A stretch of 64,000 nt of DNA from Streptomyces sp. NBC_00091. Lineage in GTDB: Bacteria; Actinomycetota; Actinomycetes; Streptomycetales; Streptomycetaceae. Shown here in pieces: positions 1 through 8,965 of this stretch (position 1 is the stretch's first letter; each line of letters opens with the position of its first letter). Location of the stretch: NCBI RefSeq assembly GCF_026343185.1, contig NZ_JAPEMA010000004.1:248001-312000 (forward strand), in the 5' to 3' direction. The notes beneath the pieces are model-generated. The model had not been told where the DNA came from and did no database searches. It worked only from the letters and a program-made list of their open reading frames with translations. The position numbers were made by a program, and so were the translations under genes.

Positions 1-468
1 GCCCGGGGGAGCAGGGGGCGCTGGATCGCCACCGGCCTGGGCGTCATGGGCCTCGCATTCCTGCCCCCGATGCTCGTCGCGGGCACCTCCGCCCCGCACC
101 CGCTGCGCCTTCTGCCGGTGCTCGCCGGAGCCCTGCTCCTGCACCTCGGGGTGATGGTCGCCCAGCCCTTCGTGATGGAGCTGATACCGGCCTTCGGCCG
201 CGCGAACCTCACCGGCACGTTCTACGGCCTCTTCTACGCGGTCTCCGGAGTCGCGGCCGCGGCCGGCAGCGCGGCCATCGGCTGGTCCATGGACACCGCC
301 GGCCACACCGGACTGACCTGGCTGCCCTACGGATGCTGTCTCGCCCTCGGCCTGGTCTCGGCAGCGGCCGTGGGACACCTCCAGCGAAGACGGGCCCTGC
401 CCTGCGACCGGGCCCCGGACGCCCTGCCCCCTCGTGCCCCCGCACGCCCCCGAAGCGAGACCCGATGA
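1..468 (+). CDS. MFS transporter, C-terminal part (5' end outside window)
   Basis: Open from base 1 with no start needed inside the window, so the gene is truncated by the left edge and only about 155 C-terminal residues are visible. They form four hydrophobic segments separated by short loops, with the small/Gly-rich stretch FYAVSGVAAAAGSAAIGW typical of the C-terminal half of 12-TM major facilitator exporters, and a Pro/Arg-rich cytoplasmic tail. The stop overlaps the start of the downstream methyltransferase (ATGA), so the two are translationally coupled. In a run with a methyltransferase and a nickel/peptide-type ABC importer, an efflux role for a small metabolite such as a metallophore (CntE-like) is a reasonable inference. 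The substrate cannot be read from this fragment. Confidence 0.75.
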   Translation, partial: ARGSRGRWIATGLGVMGLAFLPPMLVAGTSAPHPLRLLPVLAGALLLHLGVMVAQPFVMELIPAFGRANLTGTFYGLFYAVSGVAAAAGSAAIGWSMDTAGHTGLTWLPYGCCLALGLVSAAAVGHLQRRRALPCDRAPDALPPRAPARPRSETR

Positions 469-1289
469 CAGCCACCACCAGCGGCAACCTGCTCACCGAC
501 CACCCCGAGCTCTACGAGGAGCGCTTCCCCGACCCCGAACGGCTCGCCGCCCGCTGGGCCGAGGACGTACTGGCCCGCCACGGGGCCGGCCCCCGCGTGC
601 TCGACGTAGGCTGCGGCACCGGCCGGGACGCCGCCTGGCTGCACCACCACGCCGGCCGAGAGGTCACCGGCATCGACACCTCGCAGGCGATGCTGGCCCA
701 CGCGGGCACGCACCACCCCGGCCCCGGATACCACCTGGCCGACATGCGCGACTTCGACCTCGGCGACGCGACGTTCGACGCGATCGTCTGCCTGGACAGC
801 GCGCTCCTCTACTGCCACACCAACGAGGACCTGACCGCCTTCCTCGCCCGCTGCCGCGCCCACCTCACCCCCGGCGGGCTGCTCGTCGCCGAAATGCGCA
901 ACGGCGCCTTCTTCCTCGGCAACACCGAACTCCTTGACGGCCCGCGCACCAGCACTTTCGCCTGGCGCGGCACCACGTACACCTCCCACACCACCCTGTG
1001 GATCGATCACGGCGCGCAACTCCTGCGCCGCCGGAGGATCTGGACCGCCGACGACGGCTGCCCGCAGGAGGAGCAGCGCTCCGCCTGGCGGCTGCTCTTC
1101 CCGCAGGAACTCCGGTACTTCCTCACCACCGCCGGCTTCGAGGTCCTCGCGCTGCATGACGGACCCGGCCCCCGCAGCGAACCGCCGTGGAGCGAGGGCG
1201 AGGCCCCGCACGGGACCACGAGTTCCGACCGCCTCCACCTCATCGCCCGGCTCAAGCCCCACCCCAGCAACGGAGACACCCCCGCATGA
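465..1289 (+). CDS. Class I SAM-dependent methyltransferase
   Basis: 274 aa starting at the ATG that overlaps the upstream stop; an upstream in-frame start would run into the MFS gene. Motif I VLDVGCGTGRD lies at about residues 45-55, followed by the acidic ribose-binding motif TGIDTSQAM near residue 70 and a Rossmann-type methyltransferase core. The C-terminal third carries the beta-strand region usual for small-molecule methyltransferases. The stop overlaps the ATG of the solute-binding protein. Position between an exporter and an importer suggests that it modifies the transported small molecule, but the substrate is unknown and a stand-alone role is not excluded. Confidence 0.85.
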   Translation: MTATTSGNLLTDHPELYEERFPDPERLAARWAEDVLARHGAGPRVLDVGCGTGRDAAWLHHHAGREVTGIDTSQAMLAHAGTHHPGPGYHLADMRDFDLGDATFDAIVCLDSALLYCHTNEDLTAFLARCRAHLTPGGLLVAEMRNGAFFLGNTELLDGPRTSTFAWRGTTYTSHTTLWIDHGAQLLRRRRIWTADDGCPQEEQRSAWRLLFPQELRYFLTTAGFEVLALHDGPGPRSEPPWSEGEAPHGTTSSDRLHLIARLKPHPSNGDTPA

Positions 1290-2851
1290 ACGACGCCCGC
1301 TCCAGCCTCGCCCGCAGAGGCTTCCTCATCGCCACGGGCGCCACCGCCCTCGCCCTCACCGCCGCCTGCGGCACCGGCGCCACAACCCCGGACGCCGAGA
1401 ACGCCGCAGACGGAGCCCCCAAGCAGGGCGGCCGGCTGCGCGCCGCCTTCGCCGGTGGCGGCGCGAACGAGACCCTGGACCCGCACGCCGCCAACCTGTT
1501 CGTCGACGCCGCCCGCGCCAAGGCCCTCTTCGACAAGCTCGCCGACTTCGGCCCCGACCTCGCCGCCGTCCCCAGGCTCGCCGAGCGCTGGGAGCCCAAC
1601 GACGCCCTCGACACCTGGAAGATCACCCTGCGCAAGGCCGCCTTCCACGACGGCCGCCCCGTCACCGCCGAGGACGTCCTCTACAGCTACCGCCGTATCG
1701 CCGACCCCAAGGGCACCTTCCGTGCCAAGGCCTCCCTGGAGCCGATCGACCTCGAGGCCAGCCGCGCCGTCGACGCCTCCACCGTCGAGTTCAAGCTCAA
1801 GCGCCCGTACGCCGAATTCCCCAACGTCCTCGCGGCCTTCGGCGCCTACATCGTCCCCAAGGACGCCACCGCCTTCGACAAGCCCGTCGGCTCCGGCCCG
1901 TTCAGCTTCGTTTCCTTCACTCCCGGCAAGTCCCTGGTCGTCAAGCGCAACGAGGCCTACTGGGAGGGTGCCCCGCACCTGGACGAGCTCGAATTCGTTG
2001 TCGCCGGCGAGGAATCGGCGCGTGTGAGCGCCCTGCTCGGCGGCCAGGTCGAGTACGCCCACGAGCTGAACCCGGCCACCGCCCGCGCCCACGAGGGCAA
2101 GGGCAAGATCGACATCGTCCGGCTCCCGGGCAGCGCGATGCAGGGCTTCGTCATGAAGACCGACCGCCCGCCCTTCAACGACCCTAGGGTCCGTCAGGCC
2201 TTCTTCCTCATCGCCGACCGCAAGGAACTCGTCGACGGGGCCCTCTCCGGCGCCGGCGAGGTCGGCAACGACCTCTTCGGCAAGGGCTACCAGTACTACC
2301 CCGCCGGCCTCCCGCAGCGCACCCAGGACCTCGACAAGGCCCGCGCCCTCCTCAAGGAGGCCGGCGCCGAGGGGCTCAAGGTCACCCTCGACACCGCCCC
2401 CGCCGCCACCGGCTTCGTGGAGGCCGCCGGCATCTTCAAGGAGCAGGCCGCCAAGGCCGGGGTCACCGTCGAGATCAAGGTGGGCAACAAGGACACCTAC
2501 TGGAAGGACATCCTCAACAACGGCAGCTTCGCCTCCTACCGCTCGGGCGCCATGCCCATCGAGTCCCACATCTCGCAGCGCCTGCTCACCGGCTCCACCA
2601 CCAACGCCACCAAGTGGCAGCAGAAGGACTTCGACGACCTGTACCAGCAGGCCCAGTCCACCCGCGACGTCACGCAGCGCGGCGCCCTCTACGAGCGGAT
2701 GCAGCGCCGCCTGTACGACGAGGGCGGCTTCCTGATCTGGGGCTTCGCCGACTGGATCATCGCCACCACCCCCAAGGTGCACGGGGTGTCGAAGACGGCC
2801 CCCGCCAACACCCTCGACTGGGCCCGCTTCGACAAGATCTGGATCGCGTGA
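1286..2851 (+). CDS. ABC transporter solute-binding lipoprotein, family 5 (nickel/peptide/metallophore type)
   Basis: 521 aa. The N-terminus has a twin Arg at residues 10-11 followed by a hydrophobic core and the lipobox LTAAC (Cys28), so it is probably a Tat-exported lipoprotein. The mature part follows the DppA/NikA/OppA family layout: an early LDPHAAN segment, the conserved stretch TWKITLRKAAFHDGRPVTAEDV at about residues 112-133, and a late WNxTDW-like Trp-rich region. Length is normal for family 5. It is coupled by ATGA to the methyltransferase and by GTGA to the first permease. The family covers peptides, nickel, opines and nickel- or zinc-metallophore complexes, so the ligand is open. 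Confidence 0.9.
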   Translation: MNDARSSLARRGFLIATGATALALTAACGTGATTPDAENAADGAPKQGGRLRAAFAGGGANETLDPHAANLFVDAARAKALFDKLADFGPDLAAVPRLAERWEPNDALDTWKITLRKAAFHDGRPVTAEDVLYSYRRIADPKGTFRAKASLEPIDLEASRAVDASTVEFKLKRPYAEFPNVLAAFGAYIVPKDATAFDKPVGSGPFSFVSFTPGKSLVVKRNEAYWEGAPHLDELEFVVAGEESARVSALLGGQVEYAHELNPATARAHEGKGKIDIVRLPGSAMQGFVMKTDRPPFNDPRVRQAFFLIADRKELVDGALSGAGEVGNDLFGKGYQYYPAGLPQRTQDLDKARALLKEAGAEGLKVTLDTAPAATGFVEAAGIFKEQAAKAGVTVEIKVGNKDTYWKDILNNGSFASYRSGAMPIESHISQRLLTGSTTNATKWQQKDFDDLYQQAQSTRDVTQRGALYERMQRRLYDEGGFLIWGFADWIIATTPKVHGVSKTAPANTLDWARFDKIWIA

Positions 2852-3795
2852 CACCGCACCTGTCATGGATCGGCCGCCGCCTGCTCCTCGGCCTGGGGCA
2901 GACGGCGGCCGTCGTCCTGTTCATCTTCGCCCTCACCGAGGCGCTGCCCGGTGACGCGGCGGTCGCCCTCGCCGGGGACCAGCCCGATCCCGCCCGCATC
3001 GCACGCATCCGCGAGACGATGGGCCTGGACCGGCCCGTCTTCGAACGCCTCGCCGACTGGGTGGCCGGCCTCCTGCACGGCGACCTCGGCACCTCCCTGG
3101 TCAGCGGACGGCCCGTCACCGGCTACCTGACCACCGGACTCGGCCCCACCCTCCTGCTGGCCGCCGCCACGCTCACCCTGCTGGTGCCGCTCGCCGTGGG
3201 CCTCGGGGTCCTGGCAGCCCGCCGTGAGGGTGGGCTGCTCGACCGGACCGTGAGCGCCCTGACCCTCGCCGTGCACGCCGTACCGGAATTCGCCGTCGGC
3301 GTCCTGCTCGCCACGCTCTTCGGGCTGTGGCTGGCCTGGCTGCCGCCCACCGCCGTCGGCGCCGACCCGTTCACCGAGCCCGCCGTCCTGATCCTGCCCG
3401 TCGTCGTCCTGCTGTCGCGGCCCGTGTGCACCATCAGCCGCCTCGTACGCTCCGGGATGATCGAGGCGCTCGCATCGCCGTACGTCGCCCAGGCCCGCCG
3501 CTACGGAGTGTCCGGCGCCCGGATCACCTGGACCCACGCCCTGCCCAACGCGCTCGCACCGGCCACCCAGCAACTGGCCCGTACCTGCGACTGGCTCCTC
3601 AGTGGAGTGATCGTCGTGGAGGCCCTCTTCGTGATCCCAGGCCTGGGCACCGTACTCATCGAAGCCGTCGCCGCCCGTGACGTCCCCGTCGTCCAGGGCA
3701 TGGCCGTCGTCTTCGGCATCGTCACCGTCGCGGTCAACCTGGCCGCCGACCTGGTCGCCCGCCGCTTCGCACCCCGATCCGAGGTGGCGGCATGA
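2848..3795 (+). CDS. ABC transporter permease 1 (DppB/NikB type)
   Basis: 315 aa with a GTG start that overlaps the stop of the binding protein. It begins with a membrane segment, then the characteristic periplasmic block DPARIARIRETMGLDRPVF and the GDLGTSLVSGRPV motif of DppB/NikB permeases, followed by about five more TM helices. The EAA loop is visible as the PYVAQARRYGVSGARI...HALPNAL segment that docks on the ATPase. Stop and the next start overlap (ATGA). It should form the heterodimeric channel with the next gene product. Confidence 0.9.
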   Translation: MTPHLSWIGRRLLLGLGQTAAVVLFIFALTEALPGDAAVALAGDQPDPARIARIRETMGLDRPVFERLADWVAGLLHGDLGTSLVSGRPVTGYLTTGLGPTLLLAAATLTLLVPLAVGLGVLAARREGGLLDRTVSALTLAVHAVPEFAVGVLLATLFGLWLAWLPPTAVGADPFTEPAVLILPVVVLLSRPVCTISRLVRSGMIEALASPYVAQARRYGVSGARITWTHALPNALAPATQQLARTCDWLLSGVIVVEALFVIPGLGTVLIEAVAARDVPVVQGMAVVFGIVTVAVNLAADLVARRFAPRSEVAA

Positions 3796-4601
3796 AGCGG
3801 GCACCGTCGAGGTCCCTCCTCGCCCTCGGACTGATCGGTCTTCCCGTCCTCCTCGCACTCGTCGGACCCTTCGTGGCGGGACCGGCCGGGCCCCGCTCGG
3901 TCTCCTTCGCCTCCGGCGACGGGCACTGGCTCGGCACCGACTTCAGCGGACGCGATGTCTGGCAACAGGTGCTCCTCGGCGGCCGCTCCGTCGTGCTCGT
4001 GGCGATCGCGGCCACCGCCCTCGCCTACCTCGTCGCCATCCCGCTGGGACTCACCGCGGCCCTCACCCGCCGCACCTGGCTGGAGGAGGCGCTGATGAGG
4101 CCCCTGGACGTCGTCATCGCCGTCCCCTCACTCCTGCTGGTGCTGCTCGTCGCGGCCACCCTCACGCCGGGACCTGCCGGACTGACCGTCCTGGTCGGGC
4201 TAGCTGCTGTACCCGACGCCGCCCGCGTCATTCACGCGGCGGCCGTCGAGATCTCCTCGCGGCCGGCCGTGGAAGCGCTGCGCATGCAGGGCGAGTCCTG
4301 GTGGCGCACGGCCATCGGGTACGTCGCCCGCTCCATGCGCCGCACCCTCGCCGCCGACGCCGGGATCCGGCTCACCGGAGCCCTCTACCTGGTCGCGACC
4401 GCCGCGTTCCTCGGCGTGGGCATACAGCCGGACGCCGCCGACTGGGCGGTCATGGTCGACCGCAACCGCACCGGCCTCTTCCTCCAGCCCTGGGCCGTGG
4501 TCGTACCCGCCCTGCTCATCGCGGCCCTGTCCATGGGCACCAACCTCCTGTTCGACGCCGCCCTCCAACGGCACACCCCCCGGAAGGGAGCGCCGCGATG
4601 A
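3792..4601 (+). CDS. ABC transporter permease 2 (DppC/NikC type)
   Basis: 269 aa, ATG overlapping the upstream stop. One N-terminal TM helix is followed by the family signature WLGTDFSGRDVWQQVLLGGRSV at about residues 50-71, then four or five TM segments. The EAA loop reads EALRMQGESWWRTAIGYVARS and is somewhat degenerate. It is slightly shorter than typical DppC proteins because the N-terminal extension is short. Stop overlaps the ATPase start (ATGA), so stoichiometric translation with its partner is expected. Confidence 0.88.
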   Translation: MKRAPSRSLLALGLIGLPVLLALVGPFVAGPAGPRSVSFASGDGHWLGTDFSGRDVWQQVLLGGRSVVLVAIAATALAYLVAIPLGLTAALTRRTWLEEALMRPLDVVIAVPSLLLVLLVAATLTPGPAGLTVLVGLAAVPDAARVIHAAAVEISSRPAVEALRMQGESWWRTAIGYVARSMRRTLAADAGIRLTGALYLVATAAFLGVGIQPDAADWAVMVDRNRTGLFLQPWAVVVPALLIAALSMGTNLLFDAALQRHTPRKGAPR

Positions 4602-6079
4602 CCCTCGTCGCGCACGTGCGGGACCTGCGGGTCGAGATCGACGGACGGGCCATCGTGGACGGCGTCAGCCTCGCCGCCCACGCCGGCAGGATCACCGCCG
4701 TCATCGGCCCGTCCGGCAGCGGCAAGACCACCACAGGGCTTGCCCTCCTCGGCGAATACCCGGCCGGCGCTGTGGTCGACGGCGAGGTGCACACACCCAC
4801 AGGCCCGGTCGGATACATCCCCCAGCACCCGGCAGCCGTCCTCAACCCCGCCCGCCGGGTGGGAGCGCTGCTCGCCGACATCACCGCCCGCCAGGGAGGC
4901 AACCGGCGCGAACGCAGGCACCGCACCGAAGAGGCCCTGAGCCTCGCCCAGATTCCGGATCCCGCGGCCGTACTGCGCCGCTTCCCGCACCAGCTCTCGG
5001 GCGGCCAGCAGCAGCGGGTCGTCCTGGCGCAGGCCTTGCTGCTCGGTGCACGGGTGATCGTCGCCGACGAGCCCACCACCGGCCAGGACGTCCTCACCAA
5101 ACAGGGCATCGTGGCGGAGCTGGCCGCCGTCGCCGCACAAGGCATCGCCGTCGTCCTGCTCAGCCACGACCTGGACGTCGTACGGGAGCTGGCCGACGAG
5201 GTCGTGGTGATGCGGGACGGGCGGGTCGTGGACTGCGGACCCGCGTCGTCCGTCCTCGAAGATCTCGTACCGGAGCAGCCCCGCTCTGCACGAGCGCCCC
5301 GCCCGCGCGGGCCGGTACGCCTGGAGGCACGGGATCTATTCGCACGCCACCGCACCACACGGGGAGCCGTCGAGGTGCTGAGCGACATCGCTGTCTCGGT
5401 GGCGGCGGGGGAGTGCGTGGCGCTCGTTGGCCGTTCCGGCAGCGGAAAGACCACCCTCGGACGCTGCCTGGCCGGCCTGCATCGCACGTACGACGGCAAG
5501 GTCCTGCTCGACGGGATGCCGCTGCCTCGCAGCCTGCGCTCCCGCAGCCGCGCCGAACTGGCCGCCGTGCAGTACGTGTTCCAGGACGCGAAGGCCGCCT
5601 TCGACGAGCACCGGCCGGTCCTCGACCAGGTCGCCCGCAGCGGGGTACGGCTACGAGGCGCCACCCCGACGGACGCGCACCGTATGGCGCTACGCACCCT
5701 CGGTGCGTTCGGCCTCAGTGAGAGCCTTGCCGGGCACCGCCCCGGCGAGCTCTCCGGCGGCGAACTCCAGCGAGCGGCCCTCGCCCGAGCCCTGCTGGCC
5801 GAGCCACAGATCCTCATCTGCGACGAGATCACCTCCGGACTCGACTCGGCCACCCGGGCCACCATCCTCGACACCCTCGCCCGGCTCAGGGAACGCAACG
5901 AACTCAGCCTGGTCTTCGTCACCCACGACCTCGCCGCCGCCGCAGTCCTCGCGGACCGGATCGCGGTCCTCGACTCCGGCCGCATCGTCGAGGCCGGCCC
6001 CGCCCGTCAGCTGCTGGAGACGCCGCAGCACCCCATCACCAAGGGACTGCTGTCCGCCTTGTCGACACAGGACGCCTGA
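4598..6079 (+). CDS. Fused double-ATPase ABC protein (NikDE/DppDF type)
   Basis: 493 aa carrying two complete nucleotide-binding domains in tandem. The first has Walker A GPSGSGKTT near residue 33, signature LSGGQQQR and Walker B VIVADEPTT. The second has Walker A GRSGSGKTT near residue 283, signature LSGGELQR and Walker B ILICDEITS. Nickel/peptide importers usually have these domains as two polypeptides; here they are fused. The start ATG overlaps the permease stop. It ends the operon; 81 bp separate it from the next gene. Confidence 0.9.
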   Translation: MTLVAHVRDLRVEIDGRAIVDGVSLAAHAGRITAVIGPSGSGKTTTGLALLGEYPAGAVVDGEVHTPTGPVGYIPQHPAAVLNPARRVGALLADITARQGGNRRERRHRTEEALSLAQIPDPAAVLRRFPHQLSGGQQQRVVLAQALLLGARVIVADEPTTGQDVLTKQGIVAELAAVAAQGIAVVLLSHDLDVVRELADEVVVMRDGRVVDCGPASSVLEDLVPEQPRSARAPRPRGPVRLEARDLFARHRTTRGAVEVLSDIAVSVAAGECVALVGRSGSGKTTLGRCLAGLHRTYDGKVLLDGMPLPRSLRSRSRAELAAVQYVFQDAKAAFDEHRPVLDQVARSGVRLRGATPTDAHRMALRTLGAFGLSESLAGHRPGELSGGELQRAALARALLAEPQILICDEITSGLDSATRATILDTLARLRERNELSLVFVTHDLAAAAVLADRIAVLDSGRIVEAGPARQLLETPQHPITKGLLSALSTQDA

Positions 6080-6121
6080 TCGTCAACTGGAGGGCAGGAC
6101 CATCCGGGGAGATACTGCAAG

Positions 6122-6144
6122 TGATGACCGTTTCGGTTTCCCTC
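6122..6144 (+). promoter_or_regulatory. Possible degenerate Zur-type operator upstream of the metal-binding protein gene
   Basis: The short spacer between the double ATPase and the metal-binding protein contains TGATGACCGTTTCGGTTTCC, which matches about half of the actinobacterial Zur consensus (TGAAAAC-G-TTTTCA-like) and has an internal ACCG/CGGT inverted repeat. The match is weak and was picked up mainly because of context. A good ribosome binding site (GGGAGG) follows before the ATG at 6161. Confidence 0.25.
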
Positions 6145-6160
6145 CGGCAGGGAGGACGCC

Positions 6161-7102
6161 ATGCGCGTCTCCTCAGCCCGTGGTGCGGGTGCGCTCGTCG
6201 GGGTCACGATGGCGCTGACCCTTACCTGGTCCACCTCGGCCGGTGCCAGTGCCGACCCTGCGGCTGAGGGGCGGCGAGCGGCCCCGCCGGTCGCCATCCC
6301 CGTGGTTGCCTCCACCAACGTGTACGGGGACATCGTCGAGCGGATCGGCAGCAACAGGGTCGACGTCGTCTCGGTGATCAGCGACCCGGCGCAGGACCCC
6401 CATTCGTACGAGGCCAGCACGCGGACCCAGCTGGAGCTGTCCAAGGCGAAGGTCGTCGTCGAGAACGGCGGCGGCTACGACGATTTCATCGACCGGATGC
6501 TCCGCAGCTCAGGCAACACCTCCGCTGATGTGATCAACGTCGTGGACGTCTCAGGAAAGGTGGCTCCCGCGGGCGGTGAGCTGAACGAGCACGTCTGGTA
6601 CGACGTCCCCACGATGGACCGACTCGCGGACCGGATCGCGGCCGCCCTGGCCCGGGCCGAACCCGCCGACGCGGGCACGTTCCGCGAGAACGCCAAGGAA
6701 TTCAAGGCCGAGCTGGCATCCCTCCAGGCCCGGACGGACCGGATCAGGGCGGATCACGGGGGCACGCCGGTGGCGGTCACCGAGCCGGTGCCCCTGTACC
6801 TGACCGAGGCCTGCGGGCTGGTGAACCGGACTCCCGCCGCCTTCAGCGAGGCGGTCGAGGAAGGCGAAGAGGTCTCGCCGCGGACCCTGCGCGACACCCT
6901 CGCGCTGTTCACCGGCAGGAAGGTCGAGGCACTCGTCTACAACGAGCAGACCGCGGGGCCGCAGACCGAGAAGGTCAAGCAGGCCGCCGAGGACAACCGC
7001 ATCCCCGTGGTCTCCGTGACCGAGACGCTTCCCGCAGGCCGGCACTACATCGGCTGGATGGCCGCCAACGTCGACGCGCTCCAGGGCGCCCTGAGCCGGT
7101 GA
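6161..7102 (+). CDS. Zinc/manganese ABC transporter substrate-binding protein (ZnuA/AztC-like)
   Basis: 313 aa in cluster A-I metal-binding protein format. A signal peptide covers about residues 1-30 with AxA-type cleavage and no lipobox, so it is secreted or exported rather than a lipoprotein. Candidate metal ligands are His81 in DPHSYE, His144 in NEHVWYD, Glu208 in TEPVPLY where many ZnuA proteins have His, and Glu262 in the YNEQ segment. There is no His-rich loop, which resembles AztC more than classical ZnuA. It is followed by an overlapping ATPase and permease, giving a complete importer. Zinc is favoured by the neighbouring Zur-type operon, but manganese cannot be excluded from sequence alone. 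Confidence 0.85.
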   Translation: MRVSSARGAGALVGVTMALTLTWSTSAGASADPAAEGRRAAPPVAIPVVASTNVYGDIVERIGSNRVDVVSVISDPAQDPHSYEASTRTQLELSKAKVVVENGGGYDDFIDRMLRSSGNTSADVINVVDVSGKVAPAGGELNEHVWYDVPTMDRLADRIAAALARAEPADAGTFRENAKEFKAELASLQARTDRIRADHGGTPVAVTEPVPLYLTEACGLVNRTPAAFSEAVEEGEEVSPRTLRDTLALFTGRKVEALVYNEQTAGPQTEKVKQAAEDNRIPVVSVTETLPAGRHYIGWMAANVDALQGALSR

Positions 7103-7995
7103 GGGCCGTGGACCGCACAGAAGCCTTCACGCCGCTCACCCACCCAGCCCCCACCCCCCGGACGGACATCGCCTCCGCCGCACCGGTCATCAGCCTGCGG
7201 GGCGCCGCCCTCGCCTATGGCGACCGGGTGCTGTGGCGCGATCTGGACCTCGACGTACGTCCCGGCGAGTTCCTGGCTGTGCTGGGGCCCAACGGATCGG
7301 GCAAGACCAGCCTGCTGCGCGTGCTCCTCGGCCGCCTGCCGCTGACGGCGGGCTCGCTCGAGGTGCTGGGCCTGTCGCCCCGCCACGGCAGCAGGTACGT
7401 CGGCTACGTCCCGCAGCAGAAGGCCCTCCCCGCCCACACGATGCTGCGCGCCCGTGACCTGGTCCGGCTCGGCATGGAAGGGCACCGCTGGGGGATGCCG
7501 ATCGCCCCCGGCGCGGTCCACCGCCGGGTGGAGGAGGTCCTGGACTCCGTAGGCGCCCTGCCCTATGCCGACGCGCCCGTCGGCATGCTGTCGGGCGGCG
7601 AACAGCAGCGGGTCCGCATCGCGCAGGCCCTGGCCACCGACCCGCGGATCCTGCTGTGCGACGAGCCCCTGCTCTCCCTCGACCTCCAGCACCAACGCGC
7701 GGTCACGGCCCTGGTGGACCGGCGGCGGCGTTCCGCCGGCACCGCGGTCGTCTTCGTGACGCACGAGATCAATCCGGTGCTCGGGCTCGTCGACCGCGTC
7801 CTGTACCTGGCCCCGCGCGGATTCCGGATCGGCCCGCCGGACGAGGTGATGACCACGGCCGCTCTGTCCGAGCTGTACGGGACCGAGGTCGACGTCGTCC
7901 GCGTACGGGGCCGCATCGTCGTGGTGGGGGCACCGGACACGGCCGGCACGCACCACCCCTCGTCCTCATCCTCCAATGGCGGTGGACGGCCATGA
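7099..7995 (+). CDS. Metal ABC transporter ATP-binding protein (ZnuC-like)
   Basis: 298 aa, GTG start overlapping the upstream stop. Walker A GPNGSGKTS near residue 67, signature LSGGEQQR near residue 160, Walker B ILLCDEPLLS and the H-loop FVTHEINPV are all present. The N-terminal 30 residues are a Pro/Thr-rich extension not needed for the fold, and the C-terminus ends in a Ser/Gly-rich tail. The stop overlaps the permease ATG. It energises the transporter formed with the flanking genes. Confidence 0.9.
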   Translation: MRAVDRTEAFTPLTHPAPTPRTDIASAAPVISLRGAALAYGDRVLWRDLDLDVRPGEFLAVLGPNGSGKTSLLRVLLGRLPLTAGSLEVLGLSPRHGSRYVGYVPQQKALPAHTMLRARDLVRLGMEGHRWGMPIAPGAVHRRVEEVLDSVGALPYADAPVGMLSGGEQQRVRIAQALATDPRILLCDEPLLSLDLQHQRAVTALVDRRRRSAGTAVVFVTHEINPVLGLVDRVLYLAPRGFRIGPPDEVMTTAALSELYGTEVDVVRVRGRIVVVGAPDTAGTHHPSSSSSNGGGRP

Positions 7996-8918
7996 CCGGA
8001 CCGTGGCCGGTGGCCGACGGCGGTGGGGACGGCGGCGTCTGGCGGCAGATCTTCAACTTCGAGAACTACGGCGACCTGCTGGCCCTGGTCCACAACTCGC
8101 TGCTGGCCGGAGCCCTGGTGGGACTGGTGGGCGGGCTGGTCGGGGTGTTCGTGGTCATGCGCGACCTGCCGTTCGCGGTGCACGGCATCAGCGAGCTGTC
8201 ATTCGCTGGTGCGGCGGCGGCGCTCCTGCTCGGGGTGAACCTCGTTGCCGGGTCCATCGTGGGCTCCCTGCTGGCAGCGGCAGCCATCGGCGTACTGGGT
8301 GTGCGCGCCCGCGACCGGAATTCGATCATCGGCATCCTCATGCCGTTCGGACTGGGCCTGGGCGTGCTCTGCCTGTCCCTCTACAAAGGCCGGGCGGCCA
8401 ACAAATTCGGCATTCTGACCGGCCAGATCATCGCCGTCGACACCCCCCAGATGGCATGGCTCCTCGGCACGTCCGTAGTGGTGCTGGCCGCCCTCGTGTT
8501 CCTCTGGCGGCCCTTGACCTTCGCCAGCGCGGACCCGGAGGTCGCCGAGGCCAGGGGCCTGCCCGTCCGCACCCTGTCGCTGGCGTTCATGCTGGCCCTC
8601 GGCCTCGCGGTGGCCCTGTGCGTCCAGATCGTCGGCGCGCTGCTCGTCCTCGCGCTGCTCGTCACCCCGGCGGCCGCAGCCGCCCGGCTCACGGCCTCCC
8701 CGGTACTGCTGCCGGTGCTGAGCGTCGCGTTCGCGCTCGTGGCCATGGAAGGCGGCATTCTCCTCGCCCTGGGCAGCAGCATCCCGATCAGCCCGTACGT
8801 CACGACCATCTCGTTCTTCATCTACCTGGGGTGCCGACTCGCCGGCGGTCGGCGTGCCGCCCAGTGGGTTCCGGCTCGGGCTCGGCTCGACCCGGTGGGT
8901 TCGGCGGGTCCACACTGA
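7992..8918 (+). CDS. Metal ABC transporter permease (ZnuB/AztB-like)
   Basis: 308 aa, ATG overlapping the ATPase stop. After a short soluble N-terminus it shows eight or nine hydrophobic segments, the motif VHGISELSFAGAAAALLLG near residues 62-80 and the cytoplasmic EARGLPV loop, both typical of ABC-3 family zinc/manganese permeases. A Pro/Arg-rich tail ends the protein. A 47-nt gap with an AAGGAG ribosome binding site leads to the next gene, so it is probably co-transcribed with the efflux pair downstream. Confidence 0.9.
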   Translation: MTGPWPVADGGGDGGVWRQIFNFENYGDLLALVHNSLLAGALVGLVGGLVGVFVVMRDLPFAVHGISELSFAGAAAALLLGVNLVAGSIVGSLLAAAAIGVLGVRARDRNSIIGILMPFGLGLGVLCLSLYKGRAANKFGILTGQIIAVDTPQMAWLLGTSVVVLAALVFLWRPLTFASADPEVAEARGLPVRTLSLAFMLALGLAVALCVQIVGALLVLALLVTPAAAAARLTASPVLLPVLSVAFALVAMEGGILLALGSSIPISPYVTTISFFIYLGCRLAGGRRAAQWVPARARLDPVGSAGPH

Positions 8919-8965
8919 AAGAGAGGTCCGTCGCGTCCGCTCGGCGCGCACGGAAGGAGCTGCTC

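Noticed and set aside
1007..2866. Long open frame antisense to the binding-protein operon
   Set aside because: High-GC antisense frames stay open by codon bias; the translation is Gly/Val/Glu-rich with no domain, and the plus strand encodes clear ABC proteins.
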